Assembly (NCBI RefSeq): GCF_039852015.1
Contig: NZ_CP156627.1
Coordinates: forward strand, 62,001 to 126,000
DNA: 64,000 nucleotides
Direction: 5' to 3'
Source of the DNA: Robbsia sp. KACC 23696
GTDB lineage: Bacteria; Pseudomonadota; Gammaproteobacteria; Burkholderiales; Burkholderiaceae
Shown: piece by piece, positions 61,875-64,000 of the stretch
Position numbering within the stretch: the first letter of the stretch is position 1
How the letters are laid out: each line of letters opens with the position of its first letter
Notes under the pieces: model-generated
Database searches by the model: none
The model's input: the letters and a program-made list of their open reading frames with translations, nothing else
Told to the model about the DNA's origin: nothing
Translations under genes and position numbers: made by a program

Positions 61875-63017
61875 TCACCGACGTTCGCGCAGACGCGGAT
61901 TGAATGCTTCGTTCAAGCCATCGCCCAGCAGGTTCAGCGCGAGGATCGCGAGCACCAAGGCGGTACCGGGAAGGATGGTCAGCGACGGCGCGGTGCGCAG
62001 CATCTCCCGCCCGGTGCCGATCATCGTGCCCCAACTGACGCGATTCGGATCCCCCTGACCGAGGAATGAGAGCGCGGACTCCATCAGGATTGCCGATGCG
62101 ACCATCACGGACGCCGTCACGATGATCGGCGGCAAGGCATTCGGCAGGATCTCGCGGAAGATGATGCGCGCCGGACTGAAGCCCAAGCCTTTCGCCGCGG
62201 CGACGAATTCGCTATGCACCAGCGAGCGAAACTCGGCGCGCACCAGACGGGCAACGGTCGGCCACGACGTCACGCCGATTGCCAGTGAGATCGTCTCCAT
62301 CGACGGCGACGTGATCGTCACGATCACGATCACGAACAGAAATGCCGGGGTCGTCTGGAAAATTTCGGTAATCCGTACCAAAATGTCATCGGTCCAACCG
62401 CCGAAATAGCCAGCCACCGCGCCTACCAGCGTTCCGATCAAAACGCCAATCACCGCCGCCGTCGCACCGATCAGTAGCGATGCCTGGCTGCCATGGACGA
62501 TCCCGGCGGCGACATCGCGTCCTAGCGAGTCGGTCCCCAACCAGTAATGCGCATCGGTGAACGGCACGATCAATGGCGTGGCGACCATGTCCAGCGGATC
62601 GCCCGGATACCAGGCGTTCGCGCCGAATGCCGTGACCAGCAAGCCCAACAGAATCAAGGCGCCGATGACCGCCATGGGATTACGCAGCAATCGGCGCAAG
62701 GCCGTGTCCGCGCGCGCCGGCTTTATCTCGCTATTACGGCTCGGCGAGGCGGCATCCGGCGTCGCACTGGAAGGCGACGCGGCCCCAGCGCTTTGGTCCG
62801 CATAGCCGGCGCCGGCACTGGTCAGGAACGCACCGAACACCGACGCGCGCAGTTGCGTACCCCATCGTGCCGACGCTTGACCATGACCTAAGGTCGGCAC
62901 GTCTTCGCGCGCACGCGGGGCCGTCGCGGGCGTCCGCAACGCGTTATCGCCAACCGTGTCGAAGCGCGCCTGCGCCGCGTGCAAACGGCGTTGTCCATCG
63001 GATGTCTTCAACGTCAT
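61875..63017 (-). CDS. Dipeptide-type ABC transporter permease (DppC/OppC) with long N-terminal extension
   Basis: 380-aa permease. Residues 1-105 are a polar, Ala/Ser-rich extension without recognisable motif; then come the membrane helices (NPMAVIGALILLGLLVTAFG), the HYWLGTDSLGRDVAAGIVHG signature and the coupling loop VAAAKGLGFSPARIIFREIL. Its ATG overlaps the DppB-like stop. The extension is unusual since OppC proteins are commonly about 280-300 residues; a later start in the frame is conceivable. Confidence 0.88.
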   Translation of the reverse strand: MTLKTSDGQRRLHAAQARFDTVGDNALRTPATAPRAREDVPTLGHGQASARWGTQLRASVFGAFLTSAGAGYADQSAGAASPSSATPDAASPSRNSEIKPARADTALRRLLRNPMAVIGALILLGLLVTAFGANAWYPGDPLDMVATPLIVPFTDAHYWLGTDSLGRDVAAGIVHGSQASLLIGATAAVIGVLIGTLVGAVAGYFGGWTDDILVRITEIFQTTPAFLFVIVIVTITSPSMETISLAIGVTSWPTVARLVRAEFRSLVHSEFVAAAKGLGFSPARIIFREILPNALPPIIVTASVMVASAILMESALSFLGQGDPNRVSWGTMIGTGREMLRTAPSLTILPGTALVLAILALNLLGDGLNEAFNPRLRERR

Positions 63018-64000
63018 CTTTTCGTCTCCACACGTGGATCAAGCCACAGCTGCAATAGATCCGTCAGAATGTTGGCAAGCACGACGAGCAGCGACGACAA
63101 CAGCATCACGCCGAGCAACACCGAATAGTCGCGTCCCTGCACCGCGTCGAGGGCGAGGCGCCCCAGCCCCGGCCAACTGAATACCGTTTCGGTCACGACG
63201 GCACCTCCCAGCAAGCCGCCGATATGCATGCCGGCCACCGTGGTGATCGGGATCAATGCGTTCCGCAACACGTGGCGGACCGTCACGATCCACGGATGCA
63301 ACCCTTTCGCCTGTGCGGTCCGGATGTAGTCCTGACGTTGCACTTCGAGCATTGCCGCACGCGTCAATCGCGCATAGATCGCAACGTAGAAACTGCCCAA
63401 GGTGATGGCGGGAAGCAGGACGTGCCGCAGCCGATCCCAAAAACTGTCGAAGCCATTCAGCGTGACGCCGAGCGTCGTTGCACCTTCACTCGGCAACCAG
63501 CCGAGATGAACCGAAAAAATGACGATCGCCACGAGTGCGATCCAGAACCCTGGCGTGGAATACAGCAGCAGCGCAAGCACCGACAAGATGCGATCGAGCC
63601 AACGCCCCTGCCACGCGGCCATCAAGGCGCCGAGAATCAGGCCGGCAACGAGCGCGAAGATCAACGCCGACAACATGAGAAACAGCGTATCCGGCAAGCG
63701 CGACAGAATTAGGGACATTACCGGCGTATTGAAACGGGGCGATACGCCGAGGCTGAAATGCGCCAGATGATCGAGGTAGGCGAAAAACTGCTCTAACAAG
63801 GTGCGATCCAGTCCGAAGTGATGGCGCATCTGCGCCATCGTCTCCGCCGTCGCCGACCCGGACTCGCCCGCCAGGACGTCGGCGGCATCCCCCGGAATCA
63901 TCTGCATCAGAATAAAGTTCAATACGACGACGCCGATGGTCGTCGGCAATGCGCGCACAATAATGCGCAGGAGGACGTAATGCCAACGCCGTTGCCGTAT
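63014..64000 (-). CDS. Dipeptide-type ABC transporter permease (DppB/OppB), partial at window edge
   Basis: At least 328 codons; the frame remains open to the right edge (RQRRWHYVLLRIIVRALPTT), so the start lies outside or at the edge. Typical OppB features: VVVLNFILMQMIPGDAADVL near the N-terminus, RLPDTLFLMLSALIFALV, RLTRAAMLEVQRQDYIRTAQ with AKGLHPWIVTVRHVLRNALI (coupling loop) and VTETVFSWPGLGRLALDAV. A GTG at 63958 would cut into the first helix and is not the likely start. A binding-protein gene may precede it outside the window. Confidence 0.9.
   Translation of the reverse strand: MRQRRWHYVLLRIIVRALPTTIGVVVLNFILMQMIPGDAADVLAGESGSATAETMAQMRHHFGLDRTLLEQFFAYLDHLAHFSLGVSPRFNTPVMSLILSRLPDTLFLMLSALIFALVAGLILGALMAAWQGRWLDRILSVLALLLYSTPGFWIALVAIVIFSVHLGWLPSEGATTLGVTLNGFDSFWDRLRHVLLPAITLGSFYVAIYARLTRAAMLEVQRQDYIRTAQAKGLHPWIVTVRHVLRNALIPITTVAGMHIGGLLGGAVVTETVFSWPGLGRLALDAVQGRDYSVLLGVMLLSSLLVVLANILTDLLQLWLDPRVETKR

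Overview
The window is GC-rich bacterial DNA with tightly packed genes, many ATGA or similar overlaps and clear GGAGG-type ribosome binding sites. The gene content (a GBP-type trimeric porin, soxBDA with GlxA-type regulators, many sulfonate-type ABC systems and luciferase-like monooxygenases) suggests a soil or plant-associated betaproteobacterium of the order Burkholderiales, probably Burkholderiaceae. Genus is not decided by the sequence. It reads as an accessory, catabolism-rich stretch of a chromosome or megaplasmid. No rRNA, tRNA, CRISPR array, transposase or replication gene was seen.

1-9 kb: glycine betaine/sarcosine use. Heterotetrameric sarcosine oxidase subunits soxB, soxD and soxA run leftward (soxA leaves the window), next to two GlxA-family AraC-type regulators and a ProV/ProW-type quaternary-amine ABC transporter without a binding protein. 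9-13.4 kb: an NtaA/DszA-family monooxygenase facing a sulfonate-type ABC permease-ATPase-binding protein operon. 13.7-26.1 kb: a probable catabolic island of unknown substrate, with two SDRs (one lacking the usual catalytic Tyr/Lys), a lambda-crystallin-type 3-hydroxyacyl-CoA dehydrogenase, LacI and LysR regulators, two MFS anion transporters, another NtaA-type monooxygenase, an amidohydrolase and an AtuA-like/DUF4387 pair. 26.4-31.7 kb: PfpI/DJ-1 protein, FUSC protein, MFS exporter with divergent TetR regulator and paired operators, a decayed aldose 1-epimerase and an unrecognised secreted protein. 31.7-38 kb: prpR and prpB with a sigma-54 promoter and an upstream palindrome, then a quinone oxidoreductase, an extensin-like protein, a RibD-C reductase and a fatty acid desaturase. 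38-44 kb: PhnD-like protein, SsuD-like monooxygenase, porin, DUF3088 protein and a Tat-type peptide-binding protein.

44-64 kb: every gene lies on the minus strand. In transcription order this is a dipeptide-type ABC transporter (B, C, fused D-F), aldo/keto reductase, a DszB-like protein with the Cys-His-Arg desulfinase residues, a DszC-like and a DszA-like flavin monooxygenase, a 1405-residue unrecognised protein that looks like a secreted effector, a sulfonate SsuA-B-C transporter, a further NtaA-type monooxygenase, a degenerate EAL-domain protein and a second DszC-like enzyme. The whole appears to be an organosulfur-scavenging array with C-S bond-cleaving chemistry, interrupted by the large unrelated ORF. 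The most promising observations are the Dsz-like A/B/C set, the 1405-residue protein inside the sulfur array, and the EAL-like protein translationally coupled to a monooxygenase.
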